Shown: positions 11,124 to 24,591 of the stretch, piece after piece
How positions within the stretch are numbered: position 1 is the stretch's first letter
How the letters are laid out: the number at the start of each line of letters is the position of its first letter
Source: Gracilariopsis chorda
Taxonomy: Eukaryota > Rhodophyta > Florideophyceae > Gracilariales > Gracilariaceae
Direction: 5' to 3'
NCBI GenBank assembly: GCA_003194525.1
Contig: NBIV01000072.1
Coordinates: 124,001 to 188,000, forward strand
DNA length: 64,000 nucleotides
Position numbers and translations under genes: made by a program
Notes under the pieces: model-generated
Seen by the model: the letters and a program-made list of their open reading frames with translations, nothing else
Told to the model about the DNA's origin: nothing
Databases searched by the model: none

Positions 11124-13115
11124 TTGCGTGGTTCTACTGTCGAGAATTCGCCTACTGATGAGGTAGTTCCGGAGGTTCGGAGAGCACCCTCTCTTGTTTC
11201 AGGTCCACGAGAAGGCACAATGGTTAATCAACCTGTGGTTGAGACACCTTCAGCGGTTATTCCTGGTCGCAATGTTGCCACGGATTTGTCTCGGCTCGAT
11301 TCTCGCATGGACATCGCTGCTGCGACACATGTGGAATTCTGGCAGAGTGTAACCGAGCTTAGGCGTAAGGTTGAAGACGTCCAGGTTTGGTATGTGTATA
11401 ACAATCAACGTCATTTGAGACAGGAGGTGAATTTCAAGTTGGAACATCTTGGTACACCCGAGTCTTTTGTGAAGGGTTATCAGATAATTAATGATGAAGT
11501 TCGTGAAGGAACAGTTCGAGTTCACTCGCTTCTGGATATTCTTGAAGAAAAAATGCGTATGGGTGAAGCCGTGGACGCCCGTGCTCAAGAAGAAGAAGCA
11601 TTGGTTGGTTCGATTCACTGCTCATGCAAACAAAGTCAGTTTATATCCAAAAATGGAGTTCGCATCCATTAGGATTCATCAGGTTCAGACTCTAACACTC
11701 AGTGGAGTGAATCCTTTTCGTATTCATCGATTTCCGATATCGATCATGGGGGATCTTGCGCGACACGTCCTAAGGACACGTACCACAATCAGGGAGTTAT
11801 CCGCTCTCGCAAGAAGGGGCGGCGCTACCTTACGCTTAAAGAGCTGAAGCTGACGAATCCTCTTTTCAGGAAACTGTTATCGTATCGATATTATCGCCCT
11901 AACGATTCATCGAATGATCGATCGTCACGAGGAACTGGAAAAATCAGGGACTACATCAAAAGAATGAGTCTCACTTTACGGAATCGCTTTAGTAGTGAAG
12001 TCCCAATCTTGGTTCTTGACGTCCTTGCGAAGTTCGTTCCGGAGGCTGATATACTCGACATGAGTGAAGCACAAGCGTATGTTGCTCTACCGTACTTTCT
12101 GGCCGGTATGGCTGACGATCAGTTCAATTCCGTTCGCGGATCTTCCCGTGCATTGGAGGGTGGGGTAACCTGTTTGCCAGAAGCGGTTCAATAATTTATC
12201 AGGTCCTACGCAATTGATAACGATATACACGATGCGATAGTGGCTTCGCACGATACAAGACATAAGCCTGGAGAGACCGAAACGGTTTATTCGACGCGTT
12301 TGAATAAGGCGATTCACCGTTGCGGTCATGTGCATTCCGCCCAGAAACGCTGCAACATGTTTTTTGATGGTCTTGATGCTGCTACCAGAGCTTTGGTTGC
12401 TCGCCTTCGCAAAGAGAAACAGAGAGTTACCTACCTCAAATTGGTTCAATTTGCCCAAGCCTAGAAAGATACTGATCTTGCTCGACATGCGTACAGAACT
12501 CGACTGTCGAGAGCTCTTCAGATGAAAGAATCATCCTCGTTATCGCTATTGCGTGATAGAACCGCAACCTGTGATAAAGACAATATCCATTTTGCTGGAA
12601 ATAACCCAGAATCGTTGGGAACTACGGATTTCCCGTCAACATCGACTCCGAACGCGGATGGGGACCCTGCGTGTTATGGAGGCGTTCGAGTTCTGGCAGC
12701 TCTGGTCGCCTATGCGAACAACGGTACTCGTCACACCTGTCCGGGCTTGAGGGACACAACACAACTTTGGGTGGGCAATCGACCATCCGATGCTTTAGAC
12801 CAGCTGATATGTTTTATCTGCTACGTATATGGTCATGTTGCACCCAAATGCACATTCCCCATGCGTGACGGGTTGAAGATCATCGCACAGAACGAAGCCC
12901 TCACGCCTGAGGATCAGATTCGTGTTAGGAGTGCGTCATACGAACAGCGGAAGTTTCTGCAAGCTTATCTGCATCAGGTGTCAGCAGACGATGCCGTTCG
13001 ACCACCTAGCCTTGGTAACCATGTTAAAGACGGAGTACCTGCGTATGGGGTTCAATCGGGACCCTCCGAAGTGGTCCATCTTCCGAATCCGGTGCAACCT
13101 GCTTCTAAAAACTAA
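11124..13115 (+). pseudogene. B1 gag region
   Basis: Fossil gag of B1. The amino-terminal part (about 11150-11600) is rich in heptad-like charged residues (LSRLDSRMDIAAATHVEF, ELRRKVEDVQ) and looks coiled-coil. The middle part (about 11960-12460) holds the capsid-like segment with ETVYSTRLNKAIHRC and FFDGLDAATRALVARLRKE, typical of a Gypsy retrotrans_gag domain. A zinc knuckle CFICYVYGHVAPKC (CX2CX4HX4C) lies near 12810. The region is broken in several places and is not expected to be functional. Confidence 0.75.
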
Positions 13116-13369
13116 TCTCTGGAGTTTCTCATTCGAGAGGCGGGTCTTCTGAGCCAAAGTTGAGGACGCTCGAGGCAGAACAGCTCCGCTCCCCAGCTTT
13201 TAAAATCCTTACACGTATGATGGCTGAAACAGACGTTGATTCAAAGCAGTTAATGGTTCTACGTCAACCGTGGCTACTTTCCCGTAATATCAGTATCCCG
13301 GATAGAGTCTTTGTGATGGCCAAGAGAAACTAAAACGTTTATGCGGACCCCGGCCTCTCCAACCAGTTC

Positions 13370-15590
13370 ATGGTTCGACAGTTGTCTGTTTTTGATACTG
13401 GAGCAGCACCGAACGTAGTTCACGCAGATTTGGTACCACCGACACTTCGCGGTAACATTCACTTTGGACCCACGATGGATATCGCAAACGCAAATAACAC
13501 CCTGCTGAACACCTGTTGGTATATATTACTTCTGGTGAGATTAGGAACCTGTCTGGTACAACTGAACGTCGTTGTATGCGAAAAGCTCGCAGCACCGGTG
13601 ATAATCAATTGTGATTTCTGTGATCGCTTTTGTTGAAGCTATTCGCCCTCTTGCAAAAACAGTGGAGATGGAGAACGGATCCACCGTGCCGATTGTACGG
13701 AATCCGTTGAAAAGCGGTACGCGTAAGCGCGTTCTGATACCCACCGCACAGGAGCTTACTGATATGAATCCAGTTTCCATGAACCTTCGTATTTGCAAGT
13801 CCGTTGCAATTCCACTGGAGTCACAGACCTGGGTGTCAGTTGTTACCAAACAGCATGATGTGAACGTCATTCAAACATTAACTTTACTTTACGACAATCG
13901 TCAACTTGCACTTGCGAATTGTGTTGTCTCGGTTGAACCCGAGAAACCTTTTCAGGTCTTGTTTGCTAGCTTTGGCCAAACCACCCAGTGTTTAGTCAAA
14001 AACCAAGTACTTGTTTCCGTTCTTCCGCACCCAGCATCAATCGTTCCGAGGAAGTTACCTGTTGCTGAGTTTCTCGACATCACAGAACGTAAGGAGGTGG
14101 AGAGTGGTGGTGAAGCCGAAATCGCGCAAGCGAACACCGAATACTCGGATTCAGTACCAATGGAACCCCGAAAGGGTATTGTACCGCCCAGTTGAGAACA
14201 GAAGGGCCCTTTACAAGAGTTGGAAAACTTGGATGTAAGTCATGTCCCTGGGACACATCGCAAAAGATTGCGAGATGCTCTGCGTGGGTTTACCTCCATG
14301 TGGGATGGCTCCCTCGAAAAAACAGGAATAATGGAACACCGTATTGATCTCCTTTCAGATAAAAGACCAATCGCATAATACCCATATCGGGCAGGGCCAA
14401 AAGCTCAGGAAGAAGAGAAATCTCAAGTCGAGAAGATGCTACGAGCTGGCTTGATAGAGCCCGCTCATATCGTCATGGGCCTCATCAGTCGTGTTGGTTC
14501 AGAAACTCGATGGATCTTGGCAGTTCTGTACTGATTAATGACGTCTTAATGCAGGTACCGTCAAAGAAGTTTATCCAATTCCTCGGATGGACGAATATCT
14601 CGACTCACTTGGGAGTGATACGCTGTTCACCGCCTTAGACTCCAACTGGGGTTATTGGCGGGTTCCAATCCGAGAGGATGATCGCGATAAAACCACATTT
14701 GTGTGTCACCAAGGATTGTCTCGGTTCAAACGGATGCCCTTCGCGCTTACTAATACACCCACTACGTTCCAACGTGCTATCGATATACTGTTAGGTGGAT
14801 TCAATTGGAAAACCTGCTTGGTATACCTGGACGATATCATCGTGTTTTCCGATAACGTGGATGACCACTTAACCCATGTAAGCTACGTCATGCTTGTACT
14901 GTGCGATGCAGAAATAACTCTTAAGTTGAAGAAATGCGAGTTCTTTACAGATTCTATGAAATATCTTGGACATATCATTCTTCCTGGTCAACTCTCTGTT
15001 GATGAAGTTCGAGGTAAATTGCTTAAGAATGCGAAGCATCCGGTAACCCAGACGGAACTAAGATCCTTCTTTGGAATGTGTAGCGTATACCGACGTTTCG
15101 TACCCAGTTTTGCAGACATCGCAGCTACCTTTAAAGGCTCCTAACCAAGGGACAACCAGTGAGCCTGGTACCTTTTGGTGACGCAGAATCTACTGCTTTC
15201 TCCAAGCTTGTGGATGCTGGTACCTCACAACCAATCCTGGCTCTTCCCAAGATTGGGCTTCCCTATGTAATGGAAACTGATGCCAGTGATAACCAGGTTG
15301 GTTTTGCACTATTTCCGATCACAGAAGACGGTGTGAGAACTCTCATCGGATACTGGTCGAGAAGTTTAAACGTGCAGGAATGTAATTACTCTGTTTCTGA
15401 GAAAGAGGGTCTTACCGTTGTATGGGCATTGACAACGCTCCGACCCTACCTTATTGGTACTCAATTTAAGGTAAATAGGGATCACGCGTGTATCTGTTGG
15501 CTTCTGGAGATCAAAAAACCTTCCGGTCGCTTGATGCGTTGGCGCTTACGCCTATTGGATTCCGATTTCGATATCTTATACAAGAAATGA
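13370..15590 (+). pseudogene. B1 protease, reverse transcriptase and RNase H region
   Basis: The protease shows VFDTGAAPNVVHADLV near 13390 (DTGA active-site motif). RT lies at about 14390-15130, with the palm motifs LFTALDSNWGYWRVPI, FKRMPFALTNTPTTFQ and the catalytic VYLDDIIVF near 14820, then the thumb motif TELRSFFGMCSVYRRFV. RNase H follows at 15159-15590 (VMETDASDNQVGFALF, NYSVSEKEGLTVVWAL). The order and motifs are those of Ty3/Gypsy. The reading is broken in several places. Confidence 0.85.
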
Positions 15591-15899
15591 TCCTCTAATG
15601 CTCACGCGATTGCGTTATCCCTACTGGGAAGTAATGCGGAAGCAGAACTGACAGCGGACCTGGATAAACCATGCTTCATGGTTGGAGACCTACATTGAGG
15701 TGCTGAAATCCTTTCGGATGATGTACGTGACAACCTACTGTCTACCGAAATCTCGGAACCGCTGGCTGGTTCATTTGTACCTATTGCTCTGGAGGAGATG
15801 ATTTGTGAACAACATTTGGATTCGTTCTGCACGCATATTTGAGCACGCCTAAACGGAAGAGATCGAATACCGTTCGTGGTGAATGATTAAAAATATCTG

Positions 15900-17173
15900 G
15901 TTAGATTGGTCGAATCTACTCCACAAATTGTGGTACGGCACTCATTGCAACAGCGAGTGTTACATATATCTCACTATATGAAGTTAGGAGCTCACTCTGG
16001 AGGCGAAAGTTATAAAAACCCCTCAGAAAAAACGTCTACTGGCCCGATATGGCATTTGACTGCTATGAAGTTAGCCGTTCTTGTAGGGAGTGTGCTAAGA
16101 ATAACTTGAAGTTACGTAAGTACTCTAAGAAGTTAACGTCATTCCCAGCTCGGGCACCACTGGAATTCGACGCCTTCGATACAATTGGAGATCTTATCCG
16201 AAAAACTCGGGGACACAAGTTCTTAGTTCTCATAACGGATCGATTTTCTAAACTGGTACGGACAGTGCCGTTGAAACGGATTTCCGCTAGTGCAGTGGCG
16301 CAAGTTTTTGTCACTCACTGGGTCTTCGTATACGGTCCACCCGTGAATCTGCTCTCAGATAACGAAGGCCAGTTCACTTCTAAGTTTTTCCAGGATGTCT
16401 TTCGAACCTTTACGATCAAAAACTTGTTCACAACGACCTACCACCCCAAAAGAAATGGCCAGGTAGCACAATTTTATCGCACAATGCTTAATGCATTAAT
16501 ATCCTATGTGGTGGATCACCCCAAGAAATGGGACTGATACACCGATGCTATCACGTATGCCTACAATACCCACGTTCATCGGGTTACTTTGCTTTCACTT
16601 TTTGAGCTGGTCGTGTCCCGTATCCCACCACTCGTGGCTATCGAGGCACAACTGACTCTCTCGATGTACCCTTGGCCAGGTTTATACTGTGAATCGTGGA
16701 AGCTATGGCTAACAAAGATAGTAAGGATTGCTTGGAAAGCTATGACGAAAGTTCAGGACACGTACAAGCGTAATTTTGATAGCAAAGTTCGTACACCTCT
16801 TCCAAAGGTTTCTACAAAGGACTTTATATTCGTACGCAAAGAGTACTATAATCATGAGAAGGAAAGCCATCAAAAACTTTCCTCAATTGTAAATGGACCC
16901 TCTCGAGTGGTGTCTACTGATGCAAACACCGTTGTGTTGGATATTAACAATCAACACGAACGGATATCACGCAATCGCGTCACCCACGCTTCTAATCCTA
17001 ACATGGAAGTGTTTATCGCTCCTGCGACGCTTCCAGGGGTATCCCAATCGGATGAACCGCAGCGTACGGATTGTACGTCCGTGCGCCCTGCAATTCTTCC
17101 CACACCGGATCGCGGTTTAGCCGATCTTCCATTGCAATCAGATTCTCATTCCGTTGAGTCTCGTGGTACATAA
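15900..17173 (+). pseudogene. B1 integrase region
   Basis: The zinc-binding part lies near 15940-16100 (SCRECAKNN). The catalytic core follows with the first acidic residue near FDAFDTIGDL (16175), the second in LLSDNEGQFTSKFF (16350-16390), and the NGQ motif in YHPKRNGQVAQF (16440-16475). A GPY/F-like segment with VRTPLPKVSTKDFIFVRKE (16785-16840) and NGPSRVVSTDANTVVLDI (16890-16945) follows. Broken in a few places. The 17.2-18.2 kb interval after it is decayed and shows no recognisable domain. Confidence 0.8.
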
Positions 17174-18244
17174 CGGAAAACTCCGCAAGTACTCACTCGA
17201 GTGACACCCCCACTTGAGGTTCTTTCCGCTCTTCCAGCTCTGGCAAGGATGGGGAGGGTGCTAGAGAAATCACTGTAGATGTATCGCCGTCACTGGGAAA
17301 TCTGCTCGCTGGATCTCGTCGCAACGCTGCGTAAGCTCCAGAGGCAGAAACTTCTACTAAGGAACTGTACCTTCGAGTTTTAAAAGATGCTACGCCTCAA
17401 TTCAAAGAGAGTAATGCCAGTAAGGAGCAGACTACTCCATTACGGGAAGACCTACTGGTAACACCAATGCTGTTTTTGAACCGTCATCTTCAACGGAGAA
17501 GTACAATTGCACTCGCGAATTTGTGAAACCTACCGAGAAAACGGTCTCCGCAGAACTATAGGCGGTTTCTTAAGTGGATTGCAACCTAAGTTGGTCGATC
17601 TCGTGGTGTACAGAAGAACGAAGCTCCATAGAATTACTGAAGTCAATTCTTAGTAATTTTGGGCACAAGTCATACTGTCATTGGTGAAATTGGACGCAAT
17701 GCCCTACGCCAGGACAGCCTTTCTGTTGGCAAATACGGAGAACCTGATTACAGTGCCAGAGAACGCCGACGCGTGTTAACACGCTCCGTGGCGACCGATC
17801 GAAAACGCAACACTATTTAGTGACGCACAGTAACCTTGTGGCTCTCATGGACTTGATCCAAACCGATCAGATGGTGGCAAAAGTACTGTGTTCGGTGACC
17901 CGCCCCCTTGGTGCGGTGAGTGCAGTGTGTGAGTGTCACCGTTGCAACGGTACATCCGCGTGGATAAGGAGAACTCCTTGAATCTCTGAGGCCACCGTTC
18001 CCCAGTTATTCGCTCATGACGAACGTTCTTTAGCTCGTTGTACTCGTGAGGGTTAATAATTTAAAAGTAACTTCCCGGATTGCCGTTTTAACGTCTATGA
18101 AGTAAGTTTTCATATCTTCGCCGCGACGATATACGAAGAAGTCAAGAAGCTGTTACCGCTCCGAAAAAAGGTTATTATTGCCCCTGGCGGTGCCCTGCGC
18201 CTTAATTTGGGTTCCAGAAGAGACATCAGCCAACGGTACGCGTC

Positions 18245-18475
18245 ATGGTGATGGAGATCACAGAAGCGTATTCACAGGAGTTCGTCATGGAACATATCGT
18301 ACGTCATGAAACTCGTGATGGAGAACTGCAGTACCTCATCCTCTGGTATGGTTATACACCAGAGGAGAATACATGGGAACCCATAGAGCACCTCCCAAAG
18401 TCCAAAATGATATCTTATCACCGTAGAACTTGGTCGGCTCTCCCATCCACCTTGGATAATGCGCAAGTTGGATAA
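18245..18475 (+). pseudogene. B1 chromodomain
   Basis: A 76-codon reading with a classic chromodomain: EFVMEHIVRHETRDGELQ, YLILWYGYTPEENTWEP and IEHLPKSKMISYHRRTW. It ends in ...DNAQVG, matching the ...VNAQVG end of the B2 chromodomain at 33527-33859. Chromodomains at the end of Gypsy pol steer integration by binding modified histones. Here it is the last sense-strand part of B1; the gene downstream faces it on the other strand. Confidence 0.88.
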
Positions 18476-18975
18476 CCACACTTGGTGATATAGCGCAGGA
18501 CCATGATACTACTGCGACGCAGTATGTGTAGGGACTCAAGAAGAGTGATGAGTTGAGAACTCTGACAGGAGTGGAGGTTCCAGGATTATTCACCTATACT
18601 CACCGAGTTAACGGTTTCACCGAGTTAACGGGTTATGAAGATATGCATCATGGTTATGAAGTACACGAAGCAGAACTGTGAAGCGAGAAGTAAGAAGAAG
18701 AAGAAGTATGAAGGCACAAGTTTGTTTACTCTGTGTTCTGAAGATCTATCACTAGGTGATTAAGAACCAATAGGTTTCTACAATCCCGATGAGGGACTGG
18801 TACCACCTTGGTTTGACGCTCCTGGCGTATGCTGCGCTGCGAACGCTAGCAAATGGCCCACGCCATTCATACCAGGTGGAACTGGGATGCCCAGATTCAA
18901 CAGGTTAGCTGGCAATAACGCGACTTCTGCAGGTACCACACTTGGCGGTGGAGCACTCTGCTCAGTTCCCAGATT

Positions 18976-20454
18976 CTAATCGGATGGAGCTACAGCTCCT
19001 GTAGCAGATGCTTCTGCAACATCGCCACCCGAAGGGTGCACACCCGCCATGGGGGCGGCGCCACCGAACGCGTTCGCTTCATCATCCAACATCGGATCTT
19101 CGACGCCAACCGGAGCATTGTAATCATCACTGAAGAAGAACCTATTGGGGTGATCCTCAGTAATCACGTGTGGGGCGTTGCTTAACAGTAATGCTTGAGC
19201 ACGTGACGTCTCGCATCCTTCGTACTGGTCGAAATAGATGAAATCCCCAGCTTTGGTTGCCAATGAACTGGAGACCGGTCATAGGGAGAACGGTTACCCA
19301 TCCCGCCATTACCGTACGCCATGGTGATCCACTTCACGTGCTCAACCACATCTAGAATGTAATACAGTTCATCCACTTTCTCTTTGGAACCGAGAGCAGT
19401 GTGGAGATTGAGTGTTCGCATTACTTGTCAGAGGGGCGGAGGTAGGCATCAAACCCTACACTGGTCATATGGTTCCCTAAGGGTGAAAGAAGCAACGCCG
19501 GCAGCCCACTCGGCGAGTAATAACGACCAGTATCCAGAATTAGTATTGATGAGCATGCGCGACGCCACGTATGTAAGACAAGGAGGGAGTTCCGGGTAAC
19601 ACCCTTTAGGTACTTTAACACGAGACCTTCAATTTGGTAGGGGCACGAACCGCCCGTCGAAAGCCTGTGGCTGATATCGTTCTGCTTCGGTGTTTACGTA
19701 TGGGATCAAGTATCCGTGACAGGATCACGATTTCCGCTCAAAATGGACATAATCCGCAAACCTGTCGAGTGTATCTGAACTCCGCTCGAAGGAGGGGCCG
19801 TGCCCAGCAGAGAATATCGGTTTCGATACGAACGATACTCCTGTTAGACACCGAGGAGTCGAATGAAGCCAGTCGGTCTCCGTACGAGATTTCACAGAAG
19901 GTTCGGTATCTCGATACGTCAAATCTATACCCGTAAGGTACTCGGCTCGCATTCCACGCACGGCTTAGCCATTTGTACGCAGGCTTGTTCATCTCTTCAC
20001 TGGCCTTATCTAAGGTTTCAACTTTGTAGTCATGGATCCTCAACAGATGTGGGTCGATCGCTATGCGACCTATTCAATCGGGGGATTCGACTATGTCAAC
20101 AGGTAATCCACCGGGTAATAGACCATTGGTAAGGTACGAAGACATCAGCACGTGCTTTTCAACCGCTTCGGGGTGAAACCGTGGTGCTTTGGAGAAGCGA
20201 TAACTATCCCGCAGGGGATTGCGTACGAGGAGCATATTTTTTGACACACAACCAGAAGCATTGGTCGACACCGGCGTTGGTTCTTCTGAGTTCCAGGCCA
20301 CGGCCAATGGATCCAATATAGGACCTGTCGATTGTTGCTGCAATGGAGCCGAAGGAAAACAAATCATCTGGTGCACGCTCTTCGGCGGAGGTTGAGAAGG
20401 ACCAGCAAAGGTGGAGGCACCCGGGAGAGGGTCGGACGGAAAGTTCTTTGGCAT
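18976..20454 (-). pseudogene. B1 antisense accessory gene (homologue of the 595-aa B2 ORF)
   Basis: On the minus strand, between the chromodomain and the 3' LTR, a decayed gene can be followed in several open stretches. Its pieces match the intact ORF at 31548-33335 in order. KAPRFHPEAV corresponds to LAPWFHPVAV; FDVSRYRTFCEISYGDRL to FDVSYFRTRGEIRYGESL; CWARPLLRAEFRY to CWERQIIRAEFRY; LNLHTALG to LDLRTLLG; AGDFIYFD occurs in both; SDDYNAPVGVEDPMLDDE corresponds to SDDYYRAYGGDDPMVDNE. The likely start is near 20454, about 190 bp inside the 3' LTR. The gene has several breaks, like the rest of B1. The product is not one I recognise. Confidence 0.85.
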
Positions 20455-20645
20455 CCTCAGAGGAGTTGGTATTCCAAAGTATAACTCAAGTTCGAGTTTG
20501 ACGCTTCGGATATCTGGCGTGCATCGCCTGATAGACGACGAACCGGAATGCCGGAGGAAAACATCGTGAGTTTTTTACCTAAGCACTTCGCTGCTCGCGA
20601 GTTCCGCCCGAAGAACGCGGAACCCCTCGGCTAAGGAGGGGGAGA

Positions 20646-21581
20646 TGTGGTGCCACGCTAAACGTGTGGGAATCGTGAGGATGTTACTCATAAAAGTGCG
20701 ACGCGATTACCGTGACGGCTCTACCATATATGAGTTGGAACCGTACGAGATGATGCCAATGGGATGGTTTACTATGTGAAGTTTCACCTAGGAAGGTAGG
20801 AATCTATAATGGATTGCAGGATGAGTCGACCCGTGTGCACGTGCGTGACAGCACCTTGCTGTACTGTTATGGTATACTCGGGTTGACCACTAAGGGTGCC
20901 TGACACTGGCCTGGCCACGTGTGTGGACCTGAGAAGGTGTGCACTATTGTAGATAACTATCATAATATATTATGGTAGTGTACCTACGTAGCTGAGCGCG
21001 ACTTCGTTGTCGCGGGCACTAAGTAAAGCTAACCCGAGACTTCGTTCATTCATATCTGTTGAGTTTGGCCTGAGATATCCGGCTTGGGATTGTGACGTCG
21101 TTGAGCGGTGTACTACTCCTCGCGAAAGGTCAACGCATTCGGTTCACTCAATTCAACCGCTTGGTAATCATACAGATACTCTGTGTTATAATTGTCGTGT
21201 GATATTTACATACCGCGGGCTACTGGTATCGCCCCTGTATTGGGTATTTTTCTGCTACATCCTGTGCATGTGCACCCTCTTTCGGGTCTGTTTCTGCTTT
21301 CCGCACGACCAGCCGGGTGGTTTTTTCCCGTCCTTGGAAGGCACCCTTCACCGGGTACATTCTAAACTGCCACATCGCGTGGCATACCTGTCTTTGGTTT
21401 TACCGTCTTACTGCGTCCTGTTCACCTTTCTTTATGTACCTCTGTGATCAATCAGAAACACGTACAGAGTTCCGCCCGCATTACAGGTATACGGAGGGCT
21501 CTGTCACTGGGTCTGCGTCCACAGGAAGCAAGACCCCGGACACCTTGAGTGTGATACCCAACCTTCGGGTTTTGCACTACA
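20646..21581 (+). repeat. 3' LTR of B1
   Basis: Begins TGTGGTGCCACGC directly after the polypurine tract AAGGAGGGGGAGA and ends TTTTGCACTACA, followed by the ATTTT duplication. It is collinear with 9879-10815 with mostly single-base differences. Confidence 0.92.
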
Positions 21582-21586
21582 ATTTT

Positions 21587-22950
21587 AAGGAGTTTTTATA
21601 ATGAAATTGAACACCGGGGTGTTGATAATACCACGCATTTTTTGTGAGAACGCTGTTGGTCGCCGAGAACATACAAGCATGATGCAGAATATGTGTGCAG
21701 TTGTGATGGGAGCCAGTCGGCAAAGAAAATCCAGACGTATTGAACTATGCTCTGATAGCTTTTGGCAGGCTTTCTTCATTAGTTTTCTGTTGATTTTGCA
21801 AGACATCTATCCACAGCAGTTCGGAAGAATCGATTCATGTTGTTAGCATTATAGCATGTAACAGGTTGGCCTATTGCGAAAGCCTAACCGCCATCAACCG
21901 CCCAGGAAGTGATTAAATTTCTAGAAGAAGAGATCTCGGCCCTGTTCGCCCCACCTCGCATCATGATCTCTGATAATGTTACTAGTTTTACTGGAAAAGC
22001 TCTGTCAGAATTCAGCAAACGTAACGGCATCACCTGGAAGACGGTGATGGTATATGCACCAATTTCGAATGGCAGGGCCAACGAATGATCGCCTTTCTAA
22101 TGATGTCTATGACGATAGCATCATAGAATGCCCAGAGCCTTGGGACGAATGTTTACGTAAGGTACTGTATGGATGTTGATACCGTAATCTGAGGAATAAA
22201 CCGTATCTATTAGAAATACTGTATGTTGTTCCTCCAAGCATATCTCAAGATTATCCGCCTGCTTTCTTTGTAGGCAGTGGTGACTTACATCGTTGGGAGG
22301 AACCAGAGTGTGCTTCGCGTCAAAGAGCCACATGAGCCCTGATGCACTCATAACATCAACGAGCTACTAAAAATAAGGAGTCTCAGGTAGTAAATAAAGC
22401 GTTAGTAGCTCGAGAAGCAAGTGTAAACAAAGCCAAGAACGAGGCCCCGTTTACGTCTACGTTCTATGGTCCTTATACAGACATTGGAGCTAAGCATCCT
22501 GCATATTTTCTAACTTCAAGTCATGAACGAGTAAACAGGAGTCCTCTTCAGACCCAACCCCTCGTGCTCTACAAACCAAGACCATATATATTGGATTCAA
22601 TGTTAGAGTAGAGAAGCATTGTGTGTGCATCGAGAAGCAGAAAAATACAGATAGGCTGTATATTCAAGATTTTGCATAATGAGAGAAAAGCCAAACCTAA
22701 TGCTGAAAGGCCTAGTCCATAACGATGATATCTGTCTCATCCGCCTTACCACGACGCTTACGATGCTCAGTGTGATTACTACTACGATTTATTGGACGTT
22801 TAGAAGAACAATGGGGCTTCAGGACCATGTTTTGGATTTCCATGACCTTAAGAAAACCAGAACCACTGTGAACACATTTCTGCTGCGAAATTGGGCAACG
22901 TACCAACCTTTATGGCTCAAAGATATGATCATGATCAGTACCTAGTGCCA
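21587..22950 (+). mobile_element. Gypsy D fossil, right half (integrase and pol C-terminus)
   Basis: Continuation of D after the B1 insertion. Around 21680-21760 the remains of the integrase zinc-binding region can be seen. The catalytic core is recognisable near 21905-22085, with FAPPRIMISDNVTSFTGK and YAPISNGRAN. Later sequence to about 22950 reads as charged pol C-terminal protein in broken frames. No chromodomain was identified. Confidence 0.7.
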
Positions 22951-24591
22951 AGGTATGGTAGAAGCCTCTAGTTCCATCCAGATTGAGAAGGTAGAAGCCA
23001 CAAGGAAGTGAAACAATGTCTGTAAGATGGGTCTTGTGACCATGCTCTTGAGCACGTAGCAAGTTTGCATCGCGCTGTGAAAGATGTCTCTATTAATAAC
23101 GAAAAGCTCGTATTCAAAATGCAGAGATACAACAGTGCCTTATGGCATTCACCCCCGGAACTATTCCCAGTAGTCATGACAAATGGAAGCATACTATGCG
23201 TGCAGCTTACCATACAAAGCTGCGTCTAGCCATAAGCCATTCGCGTCCCCGAAGCACATGCGCTGGTTTTGACGTAGCTCGTAGTCCGTAACGCTGTGAT
23301 TGGGCTCTCGAGAACGACTTGTAGACATTCATAAAAAACGTCGTGGCTTCTTGAAACACTACTCATGCAACTCCGAAATTGCCATGCTCCGATTAGCCGT
23401 ACCAAACCTGTACTTCACAGACTCGGTGACCGAATAGAACATAGACTAGCTCGAATGAGTACTGAATATGCGAAGGTTTCAAAGATCAACGGCGTTTTCG
23501 CGCTGATTAGCTTCGTCCACATGATCGTAGTATCTGTTTTTGAATAATAATTTTTCAATACCCAAGAGTACAACTCCAGCATTTCGTAAATCACAATGTA
23601 TTTCACATAGAGAGTTAGCCCCATACAGTAGAGGTCGCTGAGGGAATAATCTTCTCATGAAGCATCTTCTAAAAACATCAAAATGTGCGGACGAAGAACA
23701 TACCAAAACTCCTCTCTTACGAAATAGTCTCCGTTAACAAAACCTATAACGAATCGACGCAAACCCACTCGGCTATCAACAAAGTTAAATTTCTGCACAT
23801 CATCGCATCGAAAGACGTTTAAGACAAGATTCTCTCTGGGATGGAAAGGAATTGCCTTCATTCCTTTGTAAAGATGTGGTGAGGGGGAGAGGCTTCACAT
23901 ACTTTCCTCTTAGCAATGGGCTTCATGCAAGCCACCTTCGCTTTTTGGTTACCATGGTACTATAAGTCAAGTTGTAATAAAAATATTCTAGAGGACAAGA
24001 ACTCCACTTTAGTACGTCCCAATTAATACGAATTTGGCTTACCGTAAGCTTACGGTACCCTAAAGTTAAAAAGATGAGTCAATTACTAAGTACAGTAGCA
24101 GCTTACGAGGTTACCACGAAGAAAGAAGTGATTATGCCCAGGGAGCAAAGTGCTTAGCTGCATGGAGTTGGTAGTCAGCGCCGGGAAGACGCAAAAATTC
24201 AAGTAGTAGACCTGGAGCCAAGAGGCAAAAAGATGCAAGGTGTCGTGGCGACTATAAACAGCGCCACGAAGCAGACAAAGGGCGTAAGTTGAGTGGCTGT
24301 AGGATGAGCGAACAAGAGGAACCAGGAACTCTGTTGATTTCCTGTAGGAGGGGCAAGAAGGCAAACGCAGGAACGGTGTTGAGTTGCTGTAGAAGGGCCG
24401 AGCAAGCGAAGGCAGGACTGGCGTTTTGCGACTAGAGGATGGACAAATAGCGAACGAGAATAGAAAAACAGCGAGAGTAGACAAGTTGAAGGGCTAGCGC
24501 TGGCGCAGGGGTAAGAAAGGAAGCGGAAAGAAAACTCGACATGTATAGCCGCCCGTGGTGGCAGCTTAACTAGCGGATGTCGGCACTGCCC
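22951..24591. other. unassigned sequence between Gypsy D and its right-hand repeat
   Basis: No gene or domain is recognised. The 24.1-24.5 kb part is purine-rich on the plus strand and gives low-complexity Ser/Arg-rich readings on the minus strand (24086-24624) that I regard as chance ORFs. It may hold the decayed 3' untranslated part and LTR of D. Confidence 0.4.

Larger units (their letters stand above)
9874..21586 (+). mobile_element. Gypsy element B1 with 937-bp LTRs and a 5-bp target duplication, nested in Gypsy D
   Basis: A complete-length but broken Ty3/Gypsy element (9879-21581) flanked by ATTTT at 9874-9878 and 21582-21586. Left LTR 9879-10815, right LTR 20646-21581, roughly 90-94% identical by eye, so the insertion is of moderate age. 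Interior order: leader, gag (zinc knuckle near 12805), protease, RT, RNase H, integrase, a decayed stretch, chromodomain, then an oppositely directed accessory gene, a polypurine tract (AAGGAGGGGGAGA, 20633-20645) and the 3' LTR. The coding parts carry many breaks (of the order of ten or more). It sits inside the integrase region of Gypsy D, whose pol resumes after the right duplication, so D is older. Confidence 0.93.
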
